The notes below the pieces were generated by a model. It saw only the letters and a program-made list of their open reading frames with translations. It was not told the origin of the DNA and made no database searches. Below are positions 26,329 through 36,506 of a DNA stretch of 64,000 bases, piece by piece (position 1 is the stretch's first letter; the number at the start of each line of letters is the position of its first letter). Source of the DNA: Massilia litorea (GTDB taxonomy: Bacteria > Pseudomonadota > Gammaproteobacteria > Burkholderiales > Burkholderiaceae_D); the NCBI RefSeq assembly GCF_015101885.1, contig NZ_CP062941.1:1612001-1676000 (forward strand), in the 5' to 3' direction. The translations under genes were made by a program, and so were the position numbers.

Positions 26329-26485
26329 CAGCTCAATTCTCACCACCTGTTGCTTTTTCCCACTAGCAACCCGGTTTTCCGCAAGCCCCGACCCGATTTA
26401 GCTATTTTGTTCCCACGGCGTAATATACTCGTCCGGCAGCGGCCAGCGTAGCCGCCACTTGCCGCTGGCCCGAACGGAAATCGCC

Positions 26486-28105
26486 ATGAACGAATTAGAC
26501 GGCCTCACCGCCCTGCTCATCGAGCCCCACTCGGGCATGCGGGCCAACATCCACAGCATGCTCAACATGTGCGGCCTGACCCGCATCGAGCACGCCAGCA
26601 GCGCCAACCAAGCAGTGAAACAACTGACCCTGCGCAGCTTCGACCTGGTGCTGTGCGAATACGACCTCGAAGGCGGCCAGGACGGCCAGCAGCTGCTCGA
26701 AGATTTACGTCACCATAAGCTGGTGTCGCTGGCGACGATGTTCTTCATGGTCACGGCCGAGGGAGACTACGGCAAGGTCGTCAGCGCGGCCGAACTGGCC
26801 CCCACCGACTACATCCTGAAACCGTTTACGGCCGACCGCCTGCTCGAGCGCATTGCGCGCGCGCTGGAAAAACGGAACGTCTTCCTGCCCGTCTACCGCC
26901 TGATGGAGGCGGGTGCCCAGCATGAGGCGATCGAGGCCTGCATCGCCGGCGAGGCGGCGCATCCGCGCCACACGGTCGACTTCCTGCGCCTGCGCGCCGA
27001 GCTGCACCTGTTCCTGGGCGAAGCGAACCTGGCCGAACCGATCTACCGCCAGCTGGCCGAAAGCCGTGCCATCGCCTGGGCCCGGCTCGGGCTGGCGAAA
27101 ACCCTCTACCTGCGCGAGCAGTACGAGGAAGCCGGCAGCCTGCTCACGGAACTGGTGCAGACCAACACGAATTTCGTCGACGCCTACGACTGGCTGGCGC
27201 GCACTCACACGGCGATGGGCGAACTCGAACAATCGCAGGCAGTGCTGGGACGCGCGGTAGCGGTCAGCCCGCACGCGGTGCGGCGCCTGCGTACCCTGGG
27301 CGAAGTCGCCTTCGCGGCCGGCGACGACGAGACCGCCGAAAAGGTGTTAAAACAGGTCGTGGCGAAAGCCAAATATTCGGAATTCCGCGATCCCGAAGAC
27401 CACGTCAAGCTGGTGCGCACCCTGGTGCGCAAGGGCGATCCGGTGGCGGCCGCCTCCGTGATTCGCGACCTCGACCGCTCGATGGGCGGCAAAGGCCATG
27501 CCGACGCCTGCAGCGCGATTTCGTCGGCCCTGCTGCACGAGTACACGGGCAACGAAGAGCGCCTGCTGGAATCGCTGAATGCCGCCGTGGCCGCCAGCCG
27601 CGACCTCCCCGGCATGTCGGCCGACCTGAAGCTGGAACTGGCGCGCAGCTGCCTTGCGCACGACATGGCCGAAGGCGCGACCAGCCTCGTGCGCGACGTG
27701 ATGCGCAACGCGGCCGACGCCACCGCGATGGACCGCGCGATGAGCGTCATGGCCCAGGCCGGGCATGCAGAACTCGGCGTCAATCTGGCCCAGGAAACGC
27801 GCCAGCACGTGGTCGACCTGGTGGCCGGCGGCGCCGAGTGCGCCCGCAGCGGCGATTACGCGGGCGCGGTGACCCTGATGCAGGAGGCGGCGCAGCGCAT
27901 GCCGGGCAACCCCCAGGTCGCCTTCAACGCCGCCCTGGCGCTGCTGCGCTGCCTGGAGCACACCGGCTGGGACGATAAACTGGGCCAGCAGGCCCTGGCG
28001 CAACTGGCGGCCGTACGCCGCCTCGATCCGCGCAATCCGAAGCTGGCGGCGCTCACGGCGCTGCACCAGACCGTTCTCAAAAAATACAAGAAGTCCAATA
28101 AATAA
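26486..28105 (+). CDS. Response regulator-like protein: degenerate receiver domain plus TPR repeats
   Basis: The protein (539 aa) begins with a receiver-like domain (about residues 8-125). The usual N-terminal acidic pair is Glu-Pro (LLIEPHSG), and the phospho-acceptor position in FDLVLCEYDLEGG is Glu, not Asp. The Thr (MVTAEG) and Lys (YILKPF) of the switch are kept. From about 135 to 525 are repeated helical pairs (for example AWARLGLAKTLYLREQYEEA, DAYDWLARTHTAMGELEQSQ) typical of TPRs. No DNA-binding or enzyme domain is seen, so it probably works as a scaffold. It is followed 35 bp later by an HDOD gene and is likely co-transcribed. ATG 26486 gives the normal receiver start. Confidence 0.85.
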   Translation: MNELDGLTALLIEPHSGMRANIHSMLNMCGLTRIEHASSANQAVKQLTLRSFDLVLCEYDLEGGQDGQQLLEDLRHHKLVSLATMFFMVTAEGDYGKVVSAAELAPTDYILKPFTADRLLERIARALEKRNVFLPVYRLMEAGAQHEAIEACIAGEAAHPRHTVDFLRLRAELHLFLGEANLAEPIYRQLAESRAIAWARLGLAKTLYLREQYEEAGSLLTELVQTNTNFVDAYDWLARTHTAMGELEQSQAVLGRAVAVSPHAVRRLRTLGEVAFAAGDDETAEKVLKQVVAKAKYSEFRDPEDHVKLVRTLVRKGDPVAAASVIRDLDRSMGGKGHADACSAISSALLHEYTGNEERLLESLNAAVAASRDLPGMSADLKLELARSCLAHDMAEGATSLVRDVMRNAADATAMDRAMSVMAQAGHAELGVNLAQETRQHVVDLVAGGAECARSGDYAGAVTLMQEAAQRMPGNPQVAFNAALALLRCLEHTGWDDKLGQQALAQLAAVRRLDPRNPKLAALTALHQTVLKKYKKSNK

Positions 28106-28140
28106 CAGGCCGCACGGGCCAGAAAAGCCGGTAATCCCAG

Positions 28141-29718
28141 ATGTCAGAAGCACGGATAGCAAATGCGCAGCCGCAGGACGAAAGCGCGACCCGCCGCGTG
28201 CGCGCGGCCTTGATGCAAAAAGTGAACGGCGACGAAGAGATGTTCGCCCTGGGTGGTTCGATCGCACGCGTGATCGAACTGGCCGACGCCGACGAACCGG
28301 GTCCGCACGATCTCGCCTATTTCGTCCTGTCCGACGTGGCGCTGACCCAGCGCATCCTGCGCCTGTCGAATACGGTCCGCTACCGCACGGTCTCCGGCAC
28401 TGCCGTCACCACGGTCTCGCGCGCGATCGCGCTGCTCGGCTTCGACAACGTCAAGACGACCGCGCTGGCGATGCTGCTGGTCGATACCCTCGACAACGGC
28501 GCCCACGCCGGCAGCGTGCGCGTCGAACTGGAAGCGTCCCTGTGCGCCAGCCTGGTCGGGCGAGAAATGGCGAAATTGTCCTTCTACCAGGGCGCCGAGG
28601 AAGCGGCGATCGGGGCGCTGTTCAAGAACCTGGGCGCCTTGCTGGTCGCCTCGCACGAACATGCGCGCTACCGTGAGATCAACCAGCTTGCCGCTGCCGG
28701 CAAGCACACGCCTGCGCAAGCTTCGCAGATGATCCTCGGCTGCAGTTACGACACCTTGTCGGCCGCCGTACTGGCCGAGTGGAAGATCCCGGACGTGATC
28801 GTGCGCGCCCAGGCGGCGCTGCCGCCGGGGACCTTGAAAACGGCCGGCAGCCGCGCCGAATGGATGCGCCAGGTCGCCTCGTTCAGCCTGGAGGTGGCGC
28901 GTCTTCTGGGCCGCCATGGCGGACCGGAAGACGCTGCCGCGACGCCGGAAGCACGCGCACTGCTGGCGCGCTACGGCGCCGCCTTCGAGATCGATGCCAA
29001 AGCATTGGAGCGCCTGTTCACGAACGTGGCCGAAGGCATGCAGGGCCTGATGGAAAGCATGAATCTGCAGCCGCTCCCAAAACCCGAGCCGGAGCCGGGC
29101 GATGGCCTGCCCGACGTGCTGATGCTGGCCACGCTCGATGCCGGAGAAGAGGAGGAGGGCGCCTGGCCGAGCGGCAAACCGAAGAATGCGCGCGAGCTGC
29201 TGCTGGCCGGGGTGCAGGACGTGACCCAGTTGCGCGCGAACGGTAAGGCACGCGTCAACGACGTCATCCTGGCCGTGCTCGAAACCCTGTACCGCGCGCT
29301 GGGTTTTCGCTTTGCCACCGTCTGCCTGAAAGATGCGCGCGCCGGGCAGTACCGGGCGCGCGTTTCCTTCGGCCCCGAGCAGGCGCGGGTCCAGGCCGGC
29401 TTCGTGTTCCCGATGTCCGCTCCAGGCCCGGCCCGGGGCGGACGCGACCTGTTCCTGCTGGCGATGGACAACGACGCCGACCTGATGATCTCGGATGCGG
29501 CGAGCCCGAAGATCCGCGAGTTGCTGCCCTCCTGGCACCGCGCCCTGCTGCCCGACGCGAAGAGTTTTATCGTGCTGCCCCTGGTGGTGGGCAAGGCCCA
29601 GCTCGGCTTCTTCTATGCCGACCGCGCGCAGCTTGCGCCCGAGGGCGTGCCGCCCGACGAAACGGCCATGATCCGCGCCCTCAAGCGTCAGGTACTGGCT
29701 GCGCTTGCCGCCGGATGA
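28141..29718 (+). CDS. HDOD domain protein with C-terminal GAF-like domain
   Basis: The protein (525 aa) has an HDOD domain in about residues 25-230. It shows the pattern SDVALTQRILRLSNTVRYR, VTTVSRAIALLGFDNVKT and later LFKNLGALLVASHEHARY, in which the HD metal motif is not intact, as usual in HDOD proteins. After a linker rich in Pro and Glu, the last 150 residues look like a GAF fold (LYRALGFRFATVCLKDARAG, then FIVLPLVVGKAQLGFFYADR). HDOD proteins act as non-enzymatic signalling partners, often linked to c-di-GMP or chemosensory systems. Its 3' end overlaps the convergent GGDEF-EAL gene by 38 bp. Confidence 0.88.
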   Translation: MSEARIANAQPQDESATRRVRAALMQKVNGDEEMFALGGSIARVIELADADEPGPHDLAYFVLSDVALTQRILRLSNTVRYRTVSGTAVTTVSRAIALLGFDNVKTTALAMLLVDTLDNGAHAGSVRVELEASLCASLVGREMAKLSFYQGAEEAAIGALFKNLGALLVASHEHARYREINQLAAAGKHTPAQASQMILGCSYDTLSAAVLAEWKIPDVIVRAQAALPPGTLKTAGSRAEWMRQVASFSLEVARLLGRHGGPEDAAATPEARALLARYGAAFEIDAKALERLFTNVAEGMQGLMESMNLQPLPKPEPEPGDGLPDVLMLATLDAGEEEEGAWPSGKPKNARELLLAGVQDVTQLRANGKARVNDVILAVLETLYRALGFRFATVCLKDARAGQYRARVSFGPEQARVQAGFVFPMSAPGPARGGRDLFLLAMDNDADLMISDAASPKIRELLPSWHRALLPDAKSFIVLPLVVGKAQLGFFYADRAQLAPEGVPPDETAMIRALKRQVLAALAAG

Positions 29719-32700
29719 ATTCGCGGAACTCCCCGGCCGGCATCGGCCGCGCGAACAGGAAACCCTGCGCCTCGTCGCCGTGCTTGTCGCGTAAAAAGCC
29801 CCATTGCGCCTGGGTCTCGACGCCTTCGGCCACCACCGTCAACCCGAGCGAATGGGCGAGGCCGATGGTAGCGGCGACGATCACCGCATCGTTCTGGTTG
29901 TGTTCGATGTCTTTGACAAAACCGCGGTCGATCTTGATGCGGTCGATCGCGAACAGCTTCAAATAGGCCAGCGACGAATAGCCGGTGCCGAAGTCGTCGA
30001 TCGCCAGTTTGAAACCGCGCGTGCGCAGCTGGCGCAGCAGCTGGCGCGTCGCTTCCGGGTCGCGCATGGCCGCCGTTTCCGTGATTTCGAGTTCCATCAG
30101 CGACGGGTCGATCCCGTAATGGGCCACCAGTTCATCGAGGCGCGAGAGCAGCGTGCCGCCCGAGAACTGGCGCGCCGACAGGTTGACGGCCAGGCGCAGG
30201 TCTTCCAGCCCCTCGCGCTGCCATTGCGCCAATAAAGCCATGGTCTGGCCCAGCACCCAGTCGCCGAGCGGCACGATCATGCCGCTCTCTTCGGCGACGG
30301 GAATGAAGCGGCTCGGCTCGACGCTGCCCAGTTCCTGGTCGTTCCAGCGCAGCAGCACCTCGGCGCCGATCACGCGGCCGGTCTCGAGTTCGACTTGCGC
30401 CTGCAGGTAGAGCTCGAAGTCCTCGGCGTGCAGCGCGCCCCACATCCGGTTTTCCAGCAGCAGGTGCTCGTGGGTGGCGGCGTTCATCGCCGGCGAAAAG
30501 AACTGGAAATTGCCGCGTCCCTGACGCTTGGCCGCGTACATCGCCATGTCGGCGTGCCGGATCAGGGTTTCGGCGTCTTGCCCATCGTCCGGGAACAGGG
30601 CCACGCCGACGCTGCAGCCGCTGTGGGCGGTCGACCCGTTGAGCTGATACGGCTGCGACAGCGACTCGACCACGCGCACGGCGACGCTGGTGACGCTGTC
30701 GGGCGTGAGCGGGCCGGCCAGCACGATGATGAATTCGTCGCCTCCCAGGCGCGCCAGGGTATCGACCTCGCGCAACAAATCCTTCATGCGTTCGGCGGCG
30801 CCCACCAGCAGCTTGTCGCCGGCCGCATGGCCGAGCGAATCGTTGATCTTCTTAAAATGGTCGAGGTCGATGAACAGCACCGCCGTCGGCTGGCCGAGGC
30901 GGCGTGCGCTGGCCAGCTGCTGCTCGAGGCGCACGTTCAGCGCAAAGCGGTTTTCCAGGCCGGTGAGGGCGTCGTGGTGGGCCAGTTTATAGATGCGCTC
31001 CTGCGAGCGCTGCTGCTCCGTCAGGTCGCGCAGGATGCACACAAAAAAAGCCTCTCTTCCCATCAGCACCGGCGCCACCGAGATCGACAGCGGGATGGTG
31101 TCGCCGCGCGCGTTGCGGCCCTCGAGCACGCACTCCTCGGGCGGCGCCGTGGCCAGCCGCGCCAGCTCGGCGCCCGCATCGCCGGCGGCGCCGCCCGCAT
31201 TCGGCACCAGCGCGCCGAGGAACAGGCCGTCCAGGTGCTGGGGCGCATAGCCGAACAGGCGCGCGGTGGCGGCATTCGACGAGACCAGGAAGCCGGACGC
31301 GTCGACGGTGACGATGGCGTCGGCCGCATTGTCGAGGATGGCCTCGAGGCGCGCCTCGCGGTCGCGCAGGCGCGCCGTGCGGTCCGCGACTTGCTCCTCG
31401 ATGACGGCGCGCTCGCCGCTGATGAGCAGCATCAGCGCGCCTAGCATGCCGGTCATCAGGAGCCCGGCCGAGAGCACCATCCAGCTGCCGGCGCCGGTTT
31501 CGGCCTCCTTGTAGGCGGGCGTCGGCCGGAAGCTCAGTTCATAGCTGCGCCCGGCGAAGGACAGCCGGACCCGGTAATCGTCGCGCTGCGGCTGGCCCAT
31601 GGAACCGAATACCGGCAGCGCCGCGCCGTCGGTGACGTCGACCATGGCGGCATTGAAGCCATTGAAGCCCGAGCGCGCGATGGCCTGCTCCAGCAGGCGC
31701 TGGGCATTGAGGATGAAGATCACGACCCCGGCCGGCGGCCCTTCCCCTTCTCCCACCGCGCGTAGCAGGGCGATCCCGAGTCCGCGCGTGGACAGCAAGT
31801 CGAACGGCTCGGACGCGACCGGCGTGCGGGAGCCCATGGCGCGCGCGGCGACGGCGGCGCGTCCGGGCGCGGCCAGGAAGTCGACTCCGCGAATGAAATT
31901 ATTCGACGCTGGCCAGAGGTAGAGCACCGGCAGGTAGCGCTCGCGCTCGCCCGCCGGCACCAGGCGCCGCGTCTCGTCCATGTCGGCGATGCCGATAAAG
32001 GCCGGGTCGACCGTGCGCCGTACCCAGGCCTCGAAGCCGGCGCGCTCGGCGTGTGTCACCGGCACCGCCCAGTTCACGCTCTGGATTTCCGGGCGCCCGT
32101 CGGCATAGCCGCCGGCGATGCGCAGGAACTTGTCGCGCGCAAGGATGTGCTCGGTGTCGGCGAGGGTGCGGGCAAAGGTGCCGACGAAGCGCACGTGTTC
32201 GTTGAATTCGGCCTGCAGCACGTCGGCCGTCTGCTGCGCCTTCAGGCGGTAGGGCAGCAAATGCTGCTCGTGTTCCCAGCCGAGAGACAAGCGGTAGATC
32301 GTGACGACCGCCGCGCTGGCCATCAGCAGCGGCAGGGCGACCAGCGGCGCCCGGCGGCGCCACAAGCGGCGCGGCGAGCCGCACACGATCCAGCACAGCG
32401 GCGCGGCGAGCAGGACGCCGAGCGTGTCCCCGGCCCACCAGGCGAACCAGAAGCGGGTCTGGGCCACCTCGTCGAAGGCGCCCAGCGCGTACAGCACCGG
32501 CACCGAGACGCTGGCGCTGGTCAGGCAGACGAGTGGGGTGAGCAGCAGGAAGGCCATCACGTCGTGCCCGGAATCGATCGCCGGGCGCATGTGGCGGCGG
32601 AACTGGCGTGCGCCCAGCCAGGCCTGCAGCAAGGCGCCGAGCCCGGCGGTGAGCGTCGCGATCAGGGCGCCCGACTGCGTCAGCGCGGGATTGTTGAAGT

Positions 32701-32941
32701 GAAGGGGAATGACGGCGAGCGCGGCGCCGATGGCGACTGCGGGCAGCACGCGCATGCCGCCGGCGGTGGCCATCGCCAGGCCGACGCCGGCAGGGGGAAA
32801 CAGCGGCAGCGCATACCCGGCCGGCAAAGCGAGCCAGTTGTTCACGAGCCGCATGGCGAGGTAGACTGCAACGATCGACAGGCTCGCAACGAGGATCTGC
32901 GGCCAGCTCCAACGGGGGTAATGGGGCGCCTTGCTGTCCAT
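29681..32941 (-). CDS. MASE1-CHASE-PAS-GGDEF-EAL c-di-GMP signalling protein
   Basis: The protein (1086 aa) has an N-terminal MASE1-type membrane domain (about residues 12-235; PLFPPAGVGLAMATAGG). A CHASE-like periplasmic domain (about 245-465; NEHVRFVGTFARTLADTE) ends at a membrane helix near 490. A PAS domain follows (about 530-650), then GGDEF with LGGDEF and an REVD inhibitory site five residues before it, then EAL. In the EAL domain the signature is EVLLRW (EVL), and IDDFGTGYSSLAYLK, LEITET and VVAEGVET are intact, so phosphodiesterase activity is expected. Both halves look competent. The stop codon lies inside the 3' end of the HDOD gene. Confidence 0.93.
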   Translation of the reverse strand: MDSKAPHYPRWSWPQILVASLSIVAVYLAMRLVNNWLALPAGYALPLFPPAGVGLAMATAGGMRVLPAVAIGAALAVIPLHFNNPALTQSGALIATLTAGLGALLQAWLGARQFRRHMRPAIDSGHDVMAFLLLTPLVCLTSASVSVPVLYALGAFDEVAQTRFWFAWWAGDTLGVLLAAPLCWIVCGSPRRLWRRRAPLVALPLLMASAAVVTIYRLSLGWEHEQHLLPYRLKAQQTADVLQAEFNEHVRFVGTFARTLADTEHILARDKFLRIAGGYADGRPEIQSVNWAVPVTHAERAGFEAWVRRTVDPAFIGIADMDETRRLVPAGERERYLPVLYLWPASNNFIRGVDFLAAPGRAAVAARAMGSRTPVASEPFDLLSTRGLGIALLRAVGEGEGPPAGVVIFILNAQRLLEQAIARSGFNGFNAAMVDVTDGAALPVFGSMGQPQRDDYRVRLSFAGRSYELSFRPTPAYKEAETGAGSWMVLSAGLLMTGMLGALMLLISGERAVIEEQVADRTARLRDREARLEAILDNAADAIVTVDASGFLVSSNAATARLFGYAPQHLDGLFLGALVPNAGGAAGDAGAELARLATAPPEECVLEGRNARGDTIPLSISVAPVLMGREAFFVCILRDLTEQQRSQERIYKLAHHDALTGLENRFALNVRLEQQLASARRLGQPTAVLFIDLDHFKKINDSLGHAAGDKLLVGAAERMKDLLREVDTLARLGGDEFIIVLAGPLTPDSVTSVAVRVVESLSQPYQLNGSTAHSGCSVGVALFPDDGQDAETLIRHADMAMYAAKRQGRGNFQFFSPAMNAATHEHLLLENRMWGALHAEDFELYLQAQVELETGRVIGAEVLLRWNDQELGSVEPSRFIPVAEESGMIVPLGDWVLGQTMALLAQWQREGLEDLRLAVNLSARQFSGGTLLSRLDELVAHYGIDPSLMELEITETAAMRDPEATRQLLRQLRTRGFKLAIDDFGTGYSSLAYLKLFAIDRIKIDRGFVKDIEHNQNDAVIVAATIGLAHSLGLTVVAEGVETQAQWGFLRDKHGDEAQGFLFARPMPAGEFREFIRRQAQPVPDA

Positions 32942-33021
32942 GTGGTCAAGTGTTTACATGCCTGACGCATACAGTACAGCACCCACGAACGCTATAGTGC
33001 ACCGATCGTAAAAAAAGAGCC

Positions 33022-33051
33022 TTGCAGATTCGCCCCCCCTACGGTTACAAT
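33022..33051 (+). promoter_or_regulatory. Distal promoter of the tRNA-tuf operon
   Basis: TTGCAG, an 18-bp spacer and TACAAT lie about 100 bp before tRNA-Tyr. Confidence 0.5.
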
Positions 33052-33107
33052 CACGCCCCGAAGCAACGCTGCTATTTGAGCCAGGTAAGTGTAGTTGGCA
33101 CAAATAG

Positions 33108-33136
33108 TTGACAGCATGTTGAGCTTGCTTCATACT
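33108..33136 (+). promoter_or_regulatory. Proximal promoter of the tRNA-tuf operon
   Basis: A consensus -35 (TTGACA), a 17-bp spacer and CATACT end about 15 bp before the tRNA-Tyr gene, the right place for a stable-RNA promoter. Confidence 0.75.
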
Positions 33137-33150
33137 CTGCGGTTCTTCGC

Positions 33151-33235
33151 GGTGGGGTGGCCGAGTGGTTAAAGGCAGCAGACTGTAAATCTGCCCTCTC
33201 TGAGTACGCTGGTTCGAATCCAGCCCCCACCACCA
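33151..33235 (+). tRNA. tRNA-Tyr (GTA)
   Basis: The acceptor stem GGTGGGG pairs with CCCCACC, the anticodon loop is CTGTAAA (anticodon GTA), the T arm is GCTGG-TTCGAAT-CCAGC, and there is a long class II variable arm. The CCA end is encoded. It is the first of three tRNAs ahead of tuf. Confidence 0.97.
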
Positions 33236-33273
33236 AATGAAGAAGTCGTGAAGTCGAATTGAAGTTGTACCTC

Positions 33274-33347
33274 GCGGGTGTAGCTCAATGGTAGAGCAGA
33301 AGCCTTCCAAGCTTACGACGAGGGTTCGATTCCCTTCACCCGCTCCA
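33274..33347 (+). tRNA. tRNA-Gly (TCC)
   Basis: The acceptor stem GCGGGTG pairs with CACCCGC, the anticodon is TCC in CTTCCAA, and the T loop is TTCGATT. The discriminator base is T and CCA is encoded. Confidence 0.97.
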
Positions 33348-33384
33348 GTAAATTGTGCCGCAGTCTGTGCGGTGCAAACAATAA

Positions 33385-33459
<75 letters not shown>

Positions 33460-33535
33460 GAATTTAAGCGGCAGTGCGCTGTACTCGTCCGTCATGTGTG
33501 CCTGGTAATTCTCAAAATATCGTTAGGAGTCTCAA

Positions 33536-34726
<1,191 letters not shown>

Positions 34727-34748
34727 GCAATAAAGAAGTTGTAGGGCC

Positions 34749-34774
34749 GAAGAGGTGGTGCCAACCACCTCTTC
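34749..34774. other. Perfect 11-bp hairpin after tuf
   Basis: GAAGAGGTGGT, a GCCA loop and ACCACCTCTTC form a perfect stem followed by AAAAAC. There is no T-run on the plus strand, so it is more likely a processing or stability structure or a partial stop than a full intrinsic terminator. Confidence 0.5.
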
Positions 34775-34783
34775 AAAAACATT

Positions 34784-34812
34784 CTGCACTGTGCGTTCGT
34801 ATAGTGTAGAAT
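34784..34812 (+). promoter_or_regulatory. Possible promoter of the tRNA-Trp-secE-nusG unit
   Basis: A weak -35 (CTGCAC), a 17-bp spacer and TAGAAT lie about 25 bp before tRNA-Trp. Confidence 0.4.
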
Positions 34813-34836
34813 GCGCGATTCAGCTGAAGTCTTCGT

Positions 34837-34912
34837 AGGGGTGTAGCTCAATTGGCAGAGCGTCGGTCTCCAAAACCGAAGGTCGCGGGTTCGATTCCCT
34901 CCGCCCCTGCCA
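34837..34912 (+). tRNA. tRNA-Trp (CCA)
   Basis: The acceptor stem AGGGGTG pairs with CGCCCCT (one G-T pair), the anticodon is CCA in CTCCAAA, the T loop is TTCGATT and a CCA end is encoded. It lies between tuf and secE, the standard proteobacterial order. Confidence 0.97.
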
Positions 34913-34948
34913 CCGAATTCTGGTGCGCAGCACCGAAAGTAAAGAAGA

Positions 34949-35338
34949 ATGTCTAATCAATCCGTGCAAACCGTTAGCACCTCGAATGACAAGTTTAAGG
35001 TGGTCCTGGCGGTGGTTGCCGCGATTGCAGGCGTAATCGGGTTCTTTTACCTGAAAGGCCAGAACAAACCAGCCTTGGTCGCCGGCGGCGCCCTCTTGGC
35101 TGGTTTAGTTTTTGCTGTCCTGCTTTTGTGGTCCTCCACTTCCGGTCGCGAGTTCCTGAACTTCGCCAAAGAGTCCGTTCGCGAAACCAAGAAAGTCGTC
35201 TGGCCGAGCCACAAGGAAGCGCGCATGATCACCCTGATCGTGTTTGCCTTCGTGGTCGTGATGGCGATCTTCCTGTGGGGCACGGATAAGCTGTTGGAAT
35301 TCCTGCTGTACGACCTGATCCTGGGGTGGAAACAATAA
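34949..35338 (+). CDS. secE: Preprotein translocase subunit SecE
   Basis: SecE (129 aa) is the essential clamp of the SecYEG channel in the inner membrane. Three membrane helices are visible (about residues 16-34, 40-60 and 95-115), as in the E. coli three-helix form. The conserved amphipathic stretch [17 protein letters not shown] lies before the last helix. Its stop codon overlaps the nusG start by one base (TAATG), so translation is coupled. Confidence 0.97.
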   Translation: MSNQSVQTVSTSNDKFKVVLAVVAAIAGVIGFFYLKGQNKPALVAGGALLAGLVFAVLLLWSSTSGREFLNFAKESVRETKKVVWPSHKEARMITLIVFAFVVVMAIFLWGTDKLLEFLLYDLILGWKQ

Positions 35339-35964
35339 TGAACGAAAATGTGCAAGACAATACGCCGGACGAAGTTCCGGCGTCTGACGCTGGTGCTCCG
35401 GCTCAGGACGCGCCAATGAGCGTCCCGGTCAGCAACAAGCGCTGGTACGTCGTTCATGTCTACTCGGGTATGGAAAAGAGCGTCATGCGCGCCCTGACCG
35501 AGCGCATCGAGCGCGCCGGCATGAGCGAGCAGTTCGGCCAGATCCTGGTTCCGACCGAAGAAGTCGTGGAAGTCAAGAACGGCAGCAAATCGGTTACCGA
35601 GCGCCGCTTCTTCCCTGGCTACGTGCTGGTCGAGATGGAAATGACCGACGAGACCTGGCACCTGGTGAAAAACACCAGCAAGGTGACCGGCTTCATCGGC
35701 GGCAAATCGAACAAGCCAACCCCGATTCCAGCGCGCGAGATCGACAAGATCATGCAGCAGGTCCAGGAAGGCGTCGAGAAGCCACGGCCGAAAGTGCTCT
35801 ACGAAGTGGGCGAGCAGGTCCGGATCAAGGAAGGCCCGTTCACCGACTTCAACGGCAACGTCGAGGAAGTGAACTACGAAAAATCGAAGGTGCGTGTGAC
35901 GGTGACCATCTTCGGCCGCGCAACTCCGGTAGAACTCGAGTTCGGGCAGGTAGAAAAAGTTTAA
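35338..35964 (+). CDS. nusG: Transcription termination/antitermination factor NusG
   Basis: NusG (208 aa) binds RNA polymerase and links it to Rho or to ribosomal S10. The N-terminal NGN domain includes [20 protein letters not shown] and [12 protein letters not shown]. The C-terminal KOW domain has [20 protein letters not shown]. The N-terminus carries about 30 extra Asp/Ala-rich residues compared with E. coli NusG (181 aa), as is common in Burkholderiales. ATG 35338 is used; an in-frame codon four positions upstream lies inside secE. Confidence 0.97.
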   Translation: MNENVQDNTPDEVPASDAGAPAQDAPMSVPVSNKRWYVVHVYSGMEKSVMRALTERIERAGMSEQFGQILVPTEEVVEVKNGSKSVTERRFFPGYVLVEMEMTDETWHLVKNTSKVTGFIGGKSNKPTPIPAREIDKIMQQVQEGVEKPRPKVLYEVGEQVRIKEGPFTDFNGNVEEVNYEKSKVRVTVTIFGRATPVELEFGQVEKV

Positions 35965-36074
35965 ACGCAGTAATCGGAGCGTCGCAGCAGCAAGGCGGAA
36001 TCCGGTAAGAGGAGCCCCGCCGAAGCGAGTAGTCGCGGTGGGGCGCTACTACTCAAAGCCAATTAGGAGCCATC

Positions 36075-36506
36075 ATGGCAAAGAAGATCATTGGTTTTAT
36101 CAAGCTGCAAGTGCCAGCTGGTAAAGCAAACCCATCCCCACCGATCGGCCCAGCGCTGGGTCAGCGCGGCCTGAACATCATGGAATTCTGCAAGGCGTTC
36201 AACGCCCAGACCCAGGGTGTCGAGCCAGGCATGCCGATCCCGGTCGTGATCACCGCGTTCGCCGACAAGTCCTTCACCTTCGTGATGAAGACCCCACCGG
36301 CAACCTACCTGATCAAGAAAGCCGCCGGCATCACCAAAGGTTCGCCGAAGCCACATACCGACAAGGTTGGCACGCTGAGCCGCGCCCAGGCCGAAGAGAT
36401 CGCAAAAACCAAGCAGCCGGACCTGACCGCCGCCGACATGGACGCCGCAGTGCGTATCATCGCCGGCTCGGCACGTTCGATGGGCATCACGGTGGAGGGT
36501 GTGTAA
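36075..36506 (+). CDS. rplK: 50S ribosomal protein L11
   Basis: L11 (143 aa) forms the GTPase-associated centre on 23S rRNA. The N-terminal [20 protein letters not shown] is the thiostrepton-binding signature, and the C-terminal RNA-binding domain ends with RSMGITVEG. Its stop overlaps the rplA ATG by one base. The 110-bp gap from nusG contains a GCCCCGCC...GGTGGGGC hairpin and an AATTAGGAG ribosome site. Confidence 0.98.
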   Translation: MAKKIIGFIKLQVPAGKANPSPPIGPALGQRGLNIMEFCKAFNAQTQGVEPGMPIPVVITAFADKSFTFVMKTPPATYLIKKAAGITKGSPKPHTDKVGTLSRAQAEEIAKTKQPDLTAADMDAAVRIIAGSARSMGITVEGV

